Assembly (NCBI GenBank): GCA_947626795.1
Contig: CANQTH010000009.1
Location: forward strand, 1-51,706
From: an uncultured Lachnospiraceae bacterium
GTDB taxonomy: Bacteria > Bacillota > Clostridia > Lachnospirales > Lachnospiraceae
Direction of reading: 5' to 3'
DNA: 51,706 nt
Position numbers and translations under genes: made by a program. The notes under the pieces were generated by a model. That model saw only the letters and a program-made list of their open reading frames with translations, was not told the origin of the DNA and did no database searches. Shown here one piece after another: positions 35,320 through 44,369 of the stretch. Each line of letters begins with the position of its first letter. Positions within the stretch are counted from its first letter, which is position 1.

Positions 35320-35349
35320 AGGATACCATGGAGAGGCGGGGTTCGTCAA
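35320..35349 (-). promoter_or_regulatory. Possible promoter of the transglutaminase-gph unit
   Basis: On the minus strand TTGACG (35349-35344), 18-bp spacer, TATCCT (35325-35320). The rest of the 35276-35488 divergent gap shows nothing else recognised. Confidence 0.45.
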
Positions 35350-35488
35350 TTCTTATTGGGGAAATATGTTCTTTCTGATGGGAAGCTTATGGGAAAACCG
35401 CAGTCCCAAAACCGTTGCAAAAACAGAAAGAATGTCATAAAATACAATTGAGCGCAAAAGAACGGAAAAGCTACAGGAGGGATGGCCG

Positions 35489-38194
35489 ATGATCTTGCTG
35501 AAGTCAAACGGCGACTTGCACAATGTGTTCAGCCGCCTGATCAAGACGATGGGCGTAAACGTCGCCTGGACGGGAAATTTTGTGGCGCTGGATCATTTCC
35601 TGATCCTGCCGGGGAGCGTCCGGTCGCTGGTCTTCAATTTTGAGAACCGGAAGGTAGGAACGAACATCATAGAGCTTCCGGATGATGAAGAGAGCATGGA
35701 GCCGGTGGCGGACAACGAGACCCTGACGAACGTGCTGAACATGACGTTGTACGCGTTTGGGAAATGGGGCGTCATCCGCGGCCTGAAAGTGGACAAGGAT
35801 TATAATCAGCTTAGCGAGCTGTTCACCGCGATCTTAAAGGACATGAGGATCACCCCGGGATTTCGGGACGACAACTTCCGGTTTTATAAGGACAATCTCC
35901 AGATTACGTATGAGGAAGTGGTCGCGGCGGCGATCGTGGAAGGGAAGCGGAAGGCGGAGGAGATCAAGGAAGAAGGGGCGGAAGAAGAGGAGCGGAGCGG
36001 CTTAGGGCTCTGGCATAAGATGCGTTGGATCATGGAGCGGGCGACGTTCCTCAAAGAAGAGGTGGAGGAGGCGGAACGGGAGTCCAACCGCATGGGCAAC
36101 AATTTCTATCTCACAGGCTACCTCTGCCCGGGCTGCAAAGGGAAAATGCATATGTGCGTGTACCCGCAGGGGCAGGAGTTCCCGATCGAGACGGAAGAGG
36201 GCAGGGTATATCTGGCAAGGAGCTATACGTGCGGGAATTGCGGCCTTTTTTATACGCCGAGGCCCAAAAAGCTGCTCCGGGAAGGGGACGCTTACGTCCT
36301 GCGGTTCGGCGGCGACCGGGACGCCTACGGGGATTACTTAGAGCTGCTTGGGAGCAAAGGCGAGCGGACGTCCAATTGCAATTTTAACGAATATGCCGCG
36401 GACCATGGGAAGGGCAAGGGCGTCCCGCCGATCGAGGAAGCCTGCGCGGACATGGAGCGGATGGGCGAAAAAGAATTAGAGGCGCTGGAAGATAAGCTGG
36501 AAGACGGCTTTTTCCCATTGGCCAGGGCAAAGGCGTATCGCGGGGAAGTAAGAAAGCTGCTCGGCAAAAAGCGCAGGGACGCGAAGGCGCAGGACGGCGC
36601 GGAACGCGCAGGGCAGGAAGGGCAAAATGCGGGCCGCGAAAGGCGTCCGGTCGGAGAAGCGCAGGGCGCAGGGCATCCCGCTGGCTTAGGGGCTTCCCCC
36701 ATGCGCCCGGAAAAGACGCGCCAGGAAGCGGCAGTGGAAACGGGAGCGGCAGGCGATCGGAGCGCGTCCGGGCGCAGGGCGCCCGGGGCAGGAGCGGGAA
36801 AGGAGCGGGAAAGCTCGGACAGGCCCGGGCAGGTTTCCGGAGGGAACGGAAAATATGGGGCGCGCATGAACGTGCTGGGGCGTATGTCCCTGCGGCAGCT
36901 TCGGGATCTGAAAGGCCAGATCCAGTCGGACGGCAGCCTTGGGGAGCAGGAGCGGGCAGGCCTTCTTGGCAGGATAGCGGAAGCCGTCGGGAAGAAAGAG
37001 GAGGAAGCCGTCCGCCAGAAGGCAAAAGACGTGCGGGACAAGCCTTATCCGGCGATCGTCCGCGCCATTGAGGAGATCGGGCGGGCGGAATGCCCGGAAA
37101 GCGTCCGGCAGGAAGTCCTGGCTCCGCTAAAGGAGCTTCGGCAGAAGCGGGCGCAGGAGGAAGCGGAACGGCTGATCGCCGGGATGCCTGCGCAGATGGG
37201 ACGGAACCAGTACCGGGCCTTCCGCGAGAAGCTGGCGCAGTACCAGGACGCAGATCTTTCCGCTTACGAGGGGCAGTTGGAGGAAAAGCAGCGGCAGGCG
37301 GCGGAACACGAGGTTGCCGAGATGCTGCGGCGGGCCGGGCGGGCCGGGAGAGGCACGCTCGTGAATATGCTGGAGCAATTGAAGTCGGGAGATTTTCCGG
37401 GGGAACAGGCGGAGCTTGCCAGGAAGGAGATCGAGGACCGGATCCGCGCCCTGGACGAGAAGGCGATCGATAAAATATGCCCGGATCTTATGGGAATGAC
37501 GTTCGACGAGGCGGCGGAAGCGTATGAGAAGATCGAGGCGGGGGCGTTTTTGCCGGAATTAAAGACGAATACCCTGGAAATGCTGGACAAACGGCTGACA
37601 AAGCTGAAAATGGACGAGTGCGGGCTTTTGGTCGAGAAGCTGAAAGAGGAGCTGAAAGGGAAGATCAAAGACCCGGAACGCCTTCATTTTTACGAAGTGC
37701 GGAAAGTAATGCGCGGCAGCCTGGAGCAGGAAGAAGCGGAGCTTGTGGCGAATGCGCTGAATACGTATGCGTCCGAGCGGGGGCGGTATGAATTCCCGAT
37801 CCTCATCTGCGATTCTTCCGGCAGGAAGAACGGGAAAGAGGGATTCGTGCTGACGCCGGATCATATTTTTTACAACAGCACGTTCAACAGCGAGATGATA
37901 CCCGTCCGCTCCATCAGCAAGGTGGAAGGGAATACCGGGCTTTTGAACCGGGGGATCTACGTTAGCCGCGGCGGGGCGAGGACAAAGATCCCGGGCGGGA
38001 TCCCCGCAAAAGAGCTTGGCGCGTTCGCCGGGGCGCTGGATCGGTTCGTGGCATATTTGAAAGAAAAGCCGGAATCCCGGAGCATCTCGTATCTGGCGAA
38101 AGAAAAGCACGAGGTGAAATGCTGCTACCGCTGCGGGTTCACGTACCGCGAGGGGAACGTATGCCCGAAATGCGGCAACCAGGCGAACCGCTAG
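35489..38194 (+). CDS. Large cytosolic protein with zinc ribbons and PH-like C-terminal domain, unknown function
   Basis: 901 residues, no signal peptide or membrane helix. N-terminal domain of unknown fold (1-150); charged helix; Cys pairs CPGCKGKMHMC and CGNCG (about 214-255), a zinc ribbon; a low-complexity Arg/Gly/Ala/Glu linker (about 370-460); long helical repeats (about 460-740); then a β-rich segment resembling bacterial PH/YokE-type domains (about 765-860, GFVLTPDHIFYNSTF, MIPVRSISKVEG); finally a terminal zinc ribbon CCYRCGFTYREGNVCPKCG. I do not recognise the whole protein. The start follows CAGGAGGGATGGCCG; an overlapping ATG six bases earlier is in another frame. No obvious operon partner. 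Confidence 0.75.
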   Translation: MILLKSNGDLHNVFSRLIKTMGVNVAWTGNFVALDHFLILPGSVRSLVFNFENRKVGTNIIELPDDEESMEPVADNETLTNVLNMTLYAFGKWGVIRGLKVDKDYNQLSELFTAILKDMRITPGFRDDNFRFYKDNLQITYEEVVAAAIVEGKRKAEEIKEEGAEEEERSGLGLWHKMRWIMERATFLKEEVEEAERESNRMGNNFYLTGYLCPGCKGKMHMCVYPQGQEFPIETEEGRVYLARSYTCGNCGLFYTPRPKKLLREGDAYVLRFGGDRDAYGDYLELLGSKGERTSNCNFNEYAADHGKGKGVPPIEEACADMERMGEKELEALEDKLEDGFFPLARAKAYRGEVRKLLGKKRRDAKAQDGAERAGQEGQNAGRERRPVGEAQGAGHPAGLGASPMRPEKTRQEAAVETGAAGDRSASGRRAPGAGAGKERESSDRPGQVSGGNGKYGARMNVLGRMSLRQLRDLKGQIQSDGSLGEQERAGLLGRIAEAVGKKEEEAVRQKAKDVRDKPYPAIVRAIEEIGRAECPESVRQEVLAPLKELRQKRAQEEAERLIAGMPAQMGRNQYRAFREKLAQYQDADLSAYEGQLEEKQRQAAEHEVAEMLRRAGRAGRGTLVNMLEQLKSGDFPGEQAELARKEIEDRIRALDEKAIDKICPDLMGMTFDEAAEAYEKIEAGAFLPELKTNTLEMLDKRLTKLKMDECGLLVEKLKEELKGKIKDPERLHFYEVRKVMRGSLEQEEAELVANALNTYASERGRYEFPILICDSSGRKNGKEGFVLTPDHIFYNSTFNSEMIPVRSISKVEGNTGLLNRGIYVSRGGARTKIPGGIPAKELGAFAGALDRFVAYLKEKPESRSISYLAKEKHEVKCCYRCGFTYREGNVCPKCGNQANR

Positions 38195-38264
38195 GAGGCG
38201 GCGCAGGCCCTGGCGGGAGATCCGGGCCGTAACGGTTTCGCCCTTGGATTTTGTGTGACCGAAG

Positions 38265-38525
38265 TCAGCTCGTCCGCAGCCAGCTGCGCAGCGGGTTGAC
38301 TTCTTTTGCTTTGGATAAGATCTCGTCGGCGTTCTGCTTTAAGTAGCCGCTTAGCTGCGTCAATTCTTCCGGGGAAAAGCCGGAGGATTTTTCAATCGTC
38401 CCGTCGGGGACGACGCCTTCCGCAAAATCTTTCCCGCGCTCAAAGGAAACGCGGACGATCTTCTTGCCGCCTTTTTTTGAGATCAGGCCGGAATAAGTCA
38501 TGCGAAGCTCTTCGGAATGTTTCAT
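38265..38525 (-). CDS. Small protein of unknown function
   Basis: 86 residues behind an excellent ribosome site (AAAGGAGG, 7-nt spacing), which supports a real gene. β-strand-like start (KKIVRVSFERGKDFAEGVVPDG) then a helical end (SPEELTQLSGYLKQNADEILSKAKEV) and a Trp near the C-terminus. It converges with the 901-residue gene and lies downstream of dinD on the same strand. No family is recognised. Confidence 0.65.
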   Translation of the reverse strand: MKHSEELRMTYSGLISKKGGKKIVRVSFERGKDFAEGVVPDGTIEKSSGFSPEELTQLSGYLKQNADEILSKAKEVNPLRSWLRTS

Positions 38526-38604
38526 GTGACGCCCTCCTTTGTCATGCTTGTGGATGGTGCAAAGTCCATAGGTTAGCCATTAAGGTTTTCTCTGTCTTTT
38601 CGAT

Positions 38605-39465
38605 TTATTTATCATCCTGTTCCGGCAGTTTGCCAGACTGAGCCGCCAGTTTTTTCTCTTGGGATTTCACGTGGCGTTCCAATTTTTTGATGTCTTCCGC
38701 CGGAGGAAGTTCCTCCGGCTTGATGCCCCGCTGTCCAAGCAATTCACGGACAGAGCGATTGTTTTGCACGTGTTCGCCGGTAATCGCTGGTTCTCCCTGT
38801 AAGTCTTTTTCTTCTACGTTGAAATTGGTGATTTCTGTTGCCAGGTTCTTTGCTGCAATCGTTACTGTAGGCAAAAAATCCGCAAGAGGGCGAGTATCCT
38901 TTACCCCCAAACGCTCCTTCATTTCCTGAGTAGTATGTCCGCCGAACAACGCATGGTCGCCTTTAGAGCGGATTCGGCCAAAGCCCGCGTCATCAACTCC
39001 GCGCTCATAAATATTTTGAGAAAGACGCTTCTCGGATTCCCGTAATCTGCCACGAGCCTCAGTACGTTCTATTAGAGAGATACGTTCTTCAATCAGTTCT
39101 TGTTTTCTGGTCTGTACGGCAAAATAGCTTTGCGCAAACGCGATTTCTTCCTTTTTGGGATCACCGTTCTGAGCGACGAGATAGCAGGCATACCGCGTCA
39201 ACATATAATCCTTGACGAGTCTTTGCGCTCCTTTACCAGCAACGATCAATTTCGTGACCTCACGAAAATGATCGGACACCTCAATTCCACTCGTTTCACA
39301 GGACTCGATCGCACGTGAAATTGCCTTATCAAAATTTTCCCAACGTCCATAGCCAAGCAGCGGCATTAATTCCCGGGCATACCAAAATTCAACATTAGAG
39401 GTTGCCTCGCTATGAATAATCATGTCAAACTGCTGTTTGATCAAGCCAACTCTTATTTTATCCAT
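38605..39465 (-). CDS. dinD: DNA damage-inducible protein D
   Basis: 286 residues matching DinD: N-terminal BRO-N/KilA-like fold (FWYARELMPLLGYGRWENFDKAISRA), the central REVTKLIVAGKGAQRLVKDYMLTRYACYLVAQNGDP block and a helical C-terminus. E. coli DinD is SOS-induced and slows RecA-mediated strand exchange. The start follows CGGAGGAAC. No LexA box (CGAAC-4-GTTCG) was seen upstream, so SOS control is not shown here. It is read through, or from, the promoter of a broken XRE regulator directly upstream. Confidence 0.9.
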   Translation of the reverse strand: MDKIRVGLIKQQFDMIIHSEATSNVEFWYARELMPLLGYGRWENFDKAISRAIESCETSGIEVSDHFREVTKLIVAGKGAQRLVKDYMLTRYACYLVAQNGDPKKEEIAFAQSYFAVQTRKQELIEERISLIERTEARGRLRESEKRLSQNIYERGVDDAGFGRIRSKGDHALFGGHTTQEMKERLGVKDTRPLADFLPTVTIAAKNLATEITNFNVEEKDLQGEPAITGEHVQNNRSVRELLGQRGIKPEELPPAEDIKKLERHVKSQEKKLAAQSGKLPEQDDK

Positions 39466-39601
39466 TACAGTTCCTCCGTATTATCCGGCACAAATGAATG
39501 ATATTTGAGGAAAATCCTGCCTTGTGCTGAAGCTGGGTAGTGGTCATGTCCCGTTCGATCAGCAGATGGAACAGTCGTTTATAACTGACAGCCATAGTCA
39601 T
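39458..39601 (-). pseudogene. Truncated XRE-family helix-turn-helix regulator
   Basis: Starting at one of two in-frame ATGs (39601 or 39595), the peptide SYKRLFHLLIERDMTTTQLQ-HKAGFSSNII is the N-terminal half of the short Cro/CI-type regulators common in Clostridia. After the recognition-helix start it loses similarity and stops after ~46 residues; the family needs about 65-70. The dinD ribosome site lies inside its tail. It was probably broken by a deletion that fused its promoter to dinD. Confidence 0.6.
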
Positions 39602-39635
39602 ACATCCGTGTGCGCGTTCAATCATATACGCAAAC

Positions 39636-39664
39636 ATTATATTATACTGGCGTGACATTTTCAA
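39636..39664 (-). promoter_or_regulatory. Promoter serving the XRE remnant and dinD
   Basis: On the minus strand TTGAAA (39664-39659), 17-bp spacer, TATAAT (39641-39636); a second TATAAT lies 5 bp upstream. Confidence 0.65.
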
Positions 39665-39721
39665 TATCTGGGCTGACTTGTTATAAAATTTGGGAATTGT
39701 GCAATATGGAAAAAAATGGCG

Positions 39722-39750
39722 TATACATTCCGGAAAATTTGTGATAGAAT
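39722..39750 (+). promoter_or_regulatory. Possible promoter of the CotH-kinase gene
   Basis: TATACA (39722-39727), 17-bp spacer, TAGAAT (39745-39750) with a TGA extension. Confidence 0.45.
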
Positions 39751-39783
39751 ATAAGGACTAAATTCAAAAAGAGGAGGGACGCC

Positions 39784-42700
39784 ATGAAAATGCACAAAAA
39801 ACAACGGATTAGGAACAGGATTTTTGCCTTCCTGATGGCCGCTGCGCTGATATGCCCGGACGTCGGGGGGCCGCTGCAGGCGCAGGCGGCGGGGACGGGA
39901 ACGATCCCGATCTCTGGCCGGGAGGATCTCGAAAAGATCGGGCGGGACAGCGCTTTCCCGATGGACGGGGATTATGAGCTGACCGCGGACATCGACCTGT
40001 CGGACGGGGATTGGATCCCGATCGGAGGCGCTTACGTCGGGAACAAGGGGACGTGCGACCCGGACACGGATAAAAATGTGTTCTCCGGGACGTTCGACGG
40101 GAAAGGCCATGTGATCTCTGGCCTGACGATGAATCTCGCGGATTCGGTCGCGCAGGATGGGAAGTATGGACAGGCGGGCTTTTTTAGCGTGATCGGCTCA
40201 AAAGACGCGTCGGACCGCGCGGAAGTGCGTGACCTGATCTTCCGGGACGTCAAGATCCAGACGGATTTCCCGGACGGGCTTTCCGCGGTCGGGACGCTCG
40301 CGGGAGAAGTGAACGGGTATGCGGAGGTGTCCGGGATCGCCGTTTTAAGCGGCAAGCTTTTGGTGAACCGCTCCGGGAAAAGCGACACGGTAGGCGCGGG
40401 CGGCATCGTCGGGGAATGCCGGACGGAAAATGCCGCGATCGGCAACGGGCATATTTCCATTACGGACTGCTATAACGGCGCGGACATGATCGCAGGCGGC
40501 TCGCGCGGGGATCTGATCTACGCGAGCGGCATCATCGGGCGCATTGCGAAATCCGCCTGCGGGTCGGTGGCGCGTTGCGTCAATACCGGGAGCATCCAGT
40601 ACGAGGGCTACGACGCGAACGGGATTGCTTATGCGGAGGGCGGCAACGCGGCATATCTGGCGAACGTGGAGAATTGTTACTTCTTAAAGACGTCCGGTTT
40701 TGAGACGTGCGAGGGGACGGTCCCGCTCTCGGAGTCCAAGCTGAAAGGCGGGAAGCTCCCGGACGGGCTTTCCGCGGACGTTTGGACGGCGGAAGAGGGA
40801 TGCTACCCGTATCCGTCCATCTGCTACGCGTCCGGCATCGCGGGGGAACTGTACCTTTCCGGGCTGTCGCTTGGATTTGCGGACGGGGAGAGCAGCGCGG
40901 GGGTGAAGACGGAGATCGCGCTGCCCCAGGAGTTGAACGGGAGCGGGATCGAATGGACGAGCAGCGACCCGGCGATCCTTACGGTAGAAGCGGGCAAGGC
41001 CGTGGCGCATCCGGACGCGATCGGCACGAACGCATCCGTCGTGCTGACGGCGGAAGTGGACGGGCATAGCCGGGAATTCCGCGTGACCGTGCTGACGAGC
41101 TTAGAGCAGGTCGCGTCTTTTAGCAAGGGATATGCCCAGGTGGGGGAGAAGCTGACGGTTTCCGTGTCGAACACAGAGGGGACGGCGCTTTCCTATCAAT
41201 GGGAGATCGACGGGGAGACCGTGTCGGAGACGGATTCCTACACGCCGATCAAGGCCGACCTGGAAAAATTCATTTCCGTGACGGTGCGGGCGGAAGGCGG
41301 GCTTTCCTGGAATCTGCGGACCTATTGCAGCGAGCTTCCGGTAGTCTATGTGGAGACGGAGGACGGGCAGGAAGTGACGAGCAATTCCGTCGCGAAGGAC
41401 GCGCATATCCGGGTGCAGGGCAACGCGGAATTTGACGATGAGTCCTACTGGTACGACGGCGCGACGACCATCAAGGGGCGCGGCAATTCCACCTGGTACG
41501 AGGCGGTTTCCTGGGGCGTGAAAAAGCCGTACAAGCTGAAGCTGGATTCCAAGGCGAACCTGCTGGGGCTTGGGAAGACGGGCAAAGGGACGAACAAACA
41601 TTGGTGTCTGTTAGCGAACATGATCGACCATACGAATATGCGCAACCAGATCGTGAACAAGTTTTCCAGGGATATCGGGATGGAGTATTCGATGGGAGGC
41701 ACAAGCGTCGTACTGATCCTGAACGGGGAATACCAGGGCCTTTACGAGCTGTGCGAGCATGTGCGGATCGGCGGCTCCCGGATCGACGTCCTGGATTGGG
41801 AGGAATTGGCGGACGATATCGCGGACGCGATCTGCAAAAAAGAGGAATCGCTGAAAAAATCCGACATGGAAGACGCGATGGAGCAGGATTACCATTGGGT
41901 GACTTCCGGGAATTTCACATATAAGGGCACGACGTATCAGATCTCGGATTATTATGAGGAGGAGATACCGGAGTTTACGGGCGGGTTCTTGCTGGACATG
42001 GATTTCCGGTCCACGTCGGACCAGTACAAATATATTTCCACGTTCAGCACGTCCAACGGGATCCCGATGTTCTTCCGATCCCCGGAATATGCCAAGACAA
42101 ATCCCGTGATGGTGGATTATGCGAGGGATTACGTCAACGCCTACGAGGCGGCGCTGAAAAGCCCGGACTATACGACGACTTATCAGGATAAGACCGTGCA
42201 TTATACGGATCTGCTCGACCTCGATTCCCTGGTGCAGTACTGGATGGTGTGCGAGTTCACGAACAACTGGGATTCCATGAAGAACAGCACATATATGTAC
42301 AAGGATCTGGAAGGCAAGGCCAAGATGGGGCCTGCCTGGGACTATGACTGGGCGTTCGGAAACATCAATATGTATTCCATGACGGGGCCGTTCGTGTACG
42401 ACAACTGGCACACCACGCTGACCGGGATGCCAACCGGGGAAGGCGGGTTCTGCGAGCAGAGCTACCAGGCGGAGCAGTGGAACCGCTACCTCGTCCGGGA
42501 TCCGTATTTTGTGACAAAGGCATATGAATATTATAAGAAATACCGCCCGACGGTGATCGAGGACATCATAAAGGACGGCGGCGAGATCGACGCCTGGGAG
42601 AAAAAGTACCAGACGGCGGCGGACGCGAACGATGCGAAATGGGGATATTCCTATGGCAACTGCAGCGGGTTCGCGTTCATCAATGGGAAGCAGGAGCAGA

Positions 42701-44088
42701 CGCAGAGCCAGACTTACAACGCGGCGGTCGCATCCATGAAGACGTTCATCAAGAAACGCATGGAATGGATGGACGGCCAGACGTCGAGCGTGGCCGCGCT
42801 GTACAAGTCATTAGGGAACAGCGTGGACGGGCAGATTGCCGTCAGCCTTGGGAAAGACGCGTCCGGGAAGGTCGTGGCAGTGGCGGACGTGAAGGATTCC
42901 AGTGTGAAATATGTGTCCTTCCTTATTAATGGGAAAAAGATCGAGACTGCGGACGGGGCGTTCATCCCGGTTACGGACGGGCGCGCGATGGCGACGTTAG
43001 AAGACGGCCTGCTGGAAGAAGAGGCGCTGAACGCGGTGGAAGCGATCGGCGCGAACAGCTCCAAGTCTTACATGAGCGGCAAGATGAATTTTGTGAGCAT
43101 GGCTGGAAAGGACGTCAAGGACGGCATTCCGGAGCAGGAGATCAAGACGCTGGAAGGGAATGTCTCCATCCAGTCTGACAGCGGCGCGGAAGGAAAATCG
43201 TATCCGGGCAATACGCTGACCGCGAAAGTGGAAGGAAGCAACAACAGCGGGACGCTCGCATACCAGTGGTACGCGGGGGATACAGCCATCAGCGGGGCGG
43301 ACAAGGCTTCGTATAAGCTGACGGCGAACGAGATTGGGAAGAAGATTTCCGTTAAAGTCACCAGCTCCGTGGAAGCAGGGGAATTGACGGGGATGTACGG
43401 CGGCACGGTAGAAAAAGAGCCGGGAACGGACAACCCGTCGGATCCGGGCAGCACGGATAACCCGTCAAACCCAGGCGGCACGGACAACCCGACGAATCCG
43501 GGCGGCACGGATAACCCGTCAAACCCTGGCGGCACGGATAATCCGACGAACCCGGGCGGCACAGACAGCCCGTCGGAGCCGGGAGTTCCGCTCGCGAAGA
43601 GCGTTAAGCTGTCGGTTTCCTCTAAGACATTGCAGGTGTACGGGACGCTGCAGCTCAAGGCGTCCGTGACTCCGGCGGAAGCGTCGCAGAAAGTGATCTG
43701 GCTCAGCAGCAAGCCGGCTGTCGCGGGCGTGTCCCAGAGCGGGAAGGTGACGGCGAAGTCGGCAGGCAAGGCCGTGATCACGGTGCAGGCGATCGACGGC
43801 GGCGGCGCGAAGGCGACGTGCAGGATCACCGTGCAGAAGCCCTCCTTAAAGGTGTCCGGCAAGACGTCCGTAAAGCGGCGGAAATCCATAACGATGACCG
43901 CGTCCGCAAAGGGCTTAAAAGGGAAGATCTCCTGGAAGCTGGACGCAAAGGGGAAGAAGATCCTAAAGCTGAGCAAGAGCAAGGGCAGCAAAGTCAAGCT
44001 GACGGCGAAGGCCAAGACAGGGACGGCGAAGCTGACGGTTTCTTGCGGCGGCAGGAAAGTGGTAAAGAAGATCAAAGTGAAGAAGTGA
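39784..44088 (+). CDS. Secreted CotH-kinase-domain surface protein with Ig-like modules
   Basis: 1434 residues. Signal peptide about 1-36; GLUG-like β-helix region (about 40-345); atrophied Ig (355-440); YQWEIDG Ig domain (445-515); CotH kinase-like domain (about 535-1000) with GRGNSTWYE, KPYKLKLDSKANLLGLG, GLYELCEHVRIG and the metal/catalytic Asp motif WDYDWAFGN (near 852). Next come a second YQWYAGD Ig domain, a six-fold DNPxxPGGT linker (1216-1269), one Big_2 and a Lys-rich terminal module. CotH proteins of Bacillus phosphorylate spore-coat proteins on Ser, so this may phosphorylate surface proteins; here it is exported by a signal peptide. The start follows GAGGAGGGACGCC. No LPXTG. Confidence 0.86.
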   Translation: MKMHKKQRIRNRIFAFLMAAALICPDVGGPLQAQAAGTGTIPISGREDLEKIGRDSAFPMDGDYELTADIDLSDGDWIPIGGAYVGNKGTCDPDTDKNVFSGTFDGKGHVISGLTMNLADSVAQDGKYGQAGFFSVIGSKDASDRAEVRDLIFRDVKIQTDFPDGLSAVGTLAGEVNGYAEVSGIAVLSGKLLVNRSGKSDTVGAGGIVGECRTENAAIGNGHISITDCYNGADMIAGGSRGDLIYASGIIGRIAKSACGSVARCVNTGSIQYEGYDANGIAYAEGGNAAYLANVENCYFLKTSGFETCEGTVPLSESKLKGGKLPDGLSADVWTAEEGCYPYPSICYASGIAGELYLSGLSLGFADGESSAGVKTEIALPQELNGSGIEWTSSDPAILTVEAGKAVAHPDAIGTNASVVLTAEVDGHSREFRVTVLTSLEQVASFSKGYAQVGEKLTVSVSNTEGTALSYQWEIDGETVSETDSYTPIKADLEKFISVTVRAEGGLSWNLRTYCSELPVVYVETEDGQEVTSNSVAKDAHIRVQGNAEFDDESYWYDGATTIKGRGNSTWYEAVSWGVKKPYKLKLDSKANLLGLGKTGKGTNKHWCLLANMIDHTNMRNQIVNKFSRDIGMEYSMGGTSVVLILNGEYQGLYELCEHVRIGGSRIDVLDWEELADDIADAICKKEESLKKSDMEDAMEQDYHWVTSGNFTYKGTTYQISDYYEEEIPEFTGGFLLDMDFRSTSDQYKYISTFSTSNGIPMFFRSPEYAKTNPVMVDYARDYVNAYEAALKSPDYTTTYQDKTVHYTDLLDLDSLVQYWMVCEFTNNWDSMKNSTYMYKDLEGKAKMGPAWDYDWAFGNINMYSMTGPFVYDNWHTTLTGMPTGEGGFCEQSYQAEQWNRYLVRDPYFVTKAYEYYKKYRPTVIEDIIKDGGEIDAWEKKYQTAADANDAKWGYSYGNCSGFAFINGKQEQTQSQTYNAAVASMKTFIKKRMEWMDGQTSSVAALYKSLGNSVDGQIAVSLGKDASGKVVAVADVKDSSVKYVSFLINGKKIETADGAFIPVTDGRAMATLEDGLLEEEALNAVEAIGANSSKSYMSGKMNFVSMAGKDVKDGIPEQEIKTLEGNVSIQSDSGAEGKSYPGNTLTAKVEGSNNSGTLAYQWYAGDTAISGADKASYKLTANEIGKKISVKVTSSVEAGELTGMYGGTVEKEPGTDNPSDPGSTDNPSNPGGTDNPTNPGGTDNPSNPGGTDNPTNPGGTDSPSEPGVPLAKSVKLSVSSKTLQVYGTLQLKASVTPAEASQKVIWLSSKPAVAGVSQSGKVTAKSAGKAVITVQAIDGGGAKATCRITVQKPSLKVSGKTSVKRRKSITMTASAKGLKGKISWKLDAKGKKILKLSKSKGSKVKLTAKAKTGTAKLTVSCGGRKVVKKIKVKK
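43429..43590 (+). repeat. Six 27-bp repeats encoding a DNPxxPGGT linker
   Basis: Nine-residue units, alternating DNPSNPGGT and DNPTNPGGT, in frame. They form a Pro/Gly-rich spacer between the catalytic part and the anchoring modules; such repeats often vary in copy number. Confidence 0.85.
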
Positions 44089-44090
44089 TT

Positions 44091-44154
44091 GCAAGCGCAT
44101 CTTGGATCGGCCCGGCAGGGGGGCGTAAGCCTCCGGCCGGGTCGATGTTGCAAT
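44091..44154 (+). terminator. Hairpin after the CotH gene
   Basis: CGGCCCGGC pairs with GCCGGGTCG (one G-U) inside an outer ATTGCAAGCGCATC / GATGTTGCAAT stem. No T-run, so strength is uncertain. Confidence 0.5.
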
Positions 44155-44369
44155 TCATACAAAAATAAGGCCCGATCCTTTCTGCCTTTGAAAATCCATT
44201 GTGCATATTTCACAAAATTATAATTCCAATTTAAGGAAATTTAGAAAAAATATTGAAAAAATCGCGAAAGAAGTTTAAAATATTACCAGCAAACGAAAGG
44301 GGGATAGAAGGTAACAATGGGGCAGGCGGCCAATCGACTGAAGGCCGCGCAAAAGAAAGGAAGGGTTTT

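Noticed and set aside
38545..38575. Another copy of the inverted-repeat element (GTGCAAAGTCCATAGG)
   Set aside because: Only ~13 bp match and no paired arm or terminal repeat, so it cannot be told from chance.
39466..39780. LexA/SOS box before dinD
   Set aside because: No CGAAC-N4-GTTCG-like sequence was found; only ordinary promoter elements.
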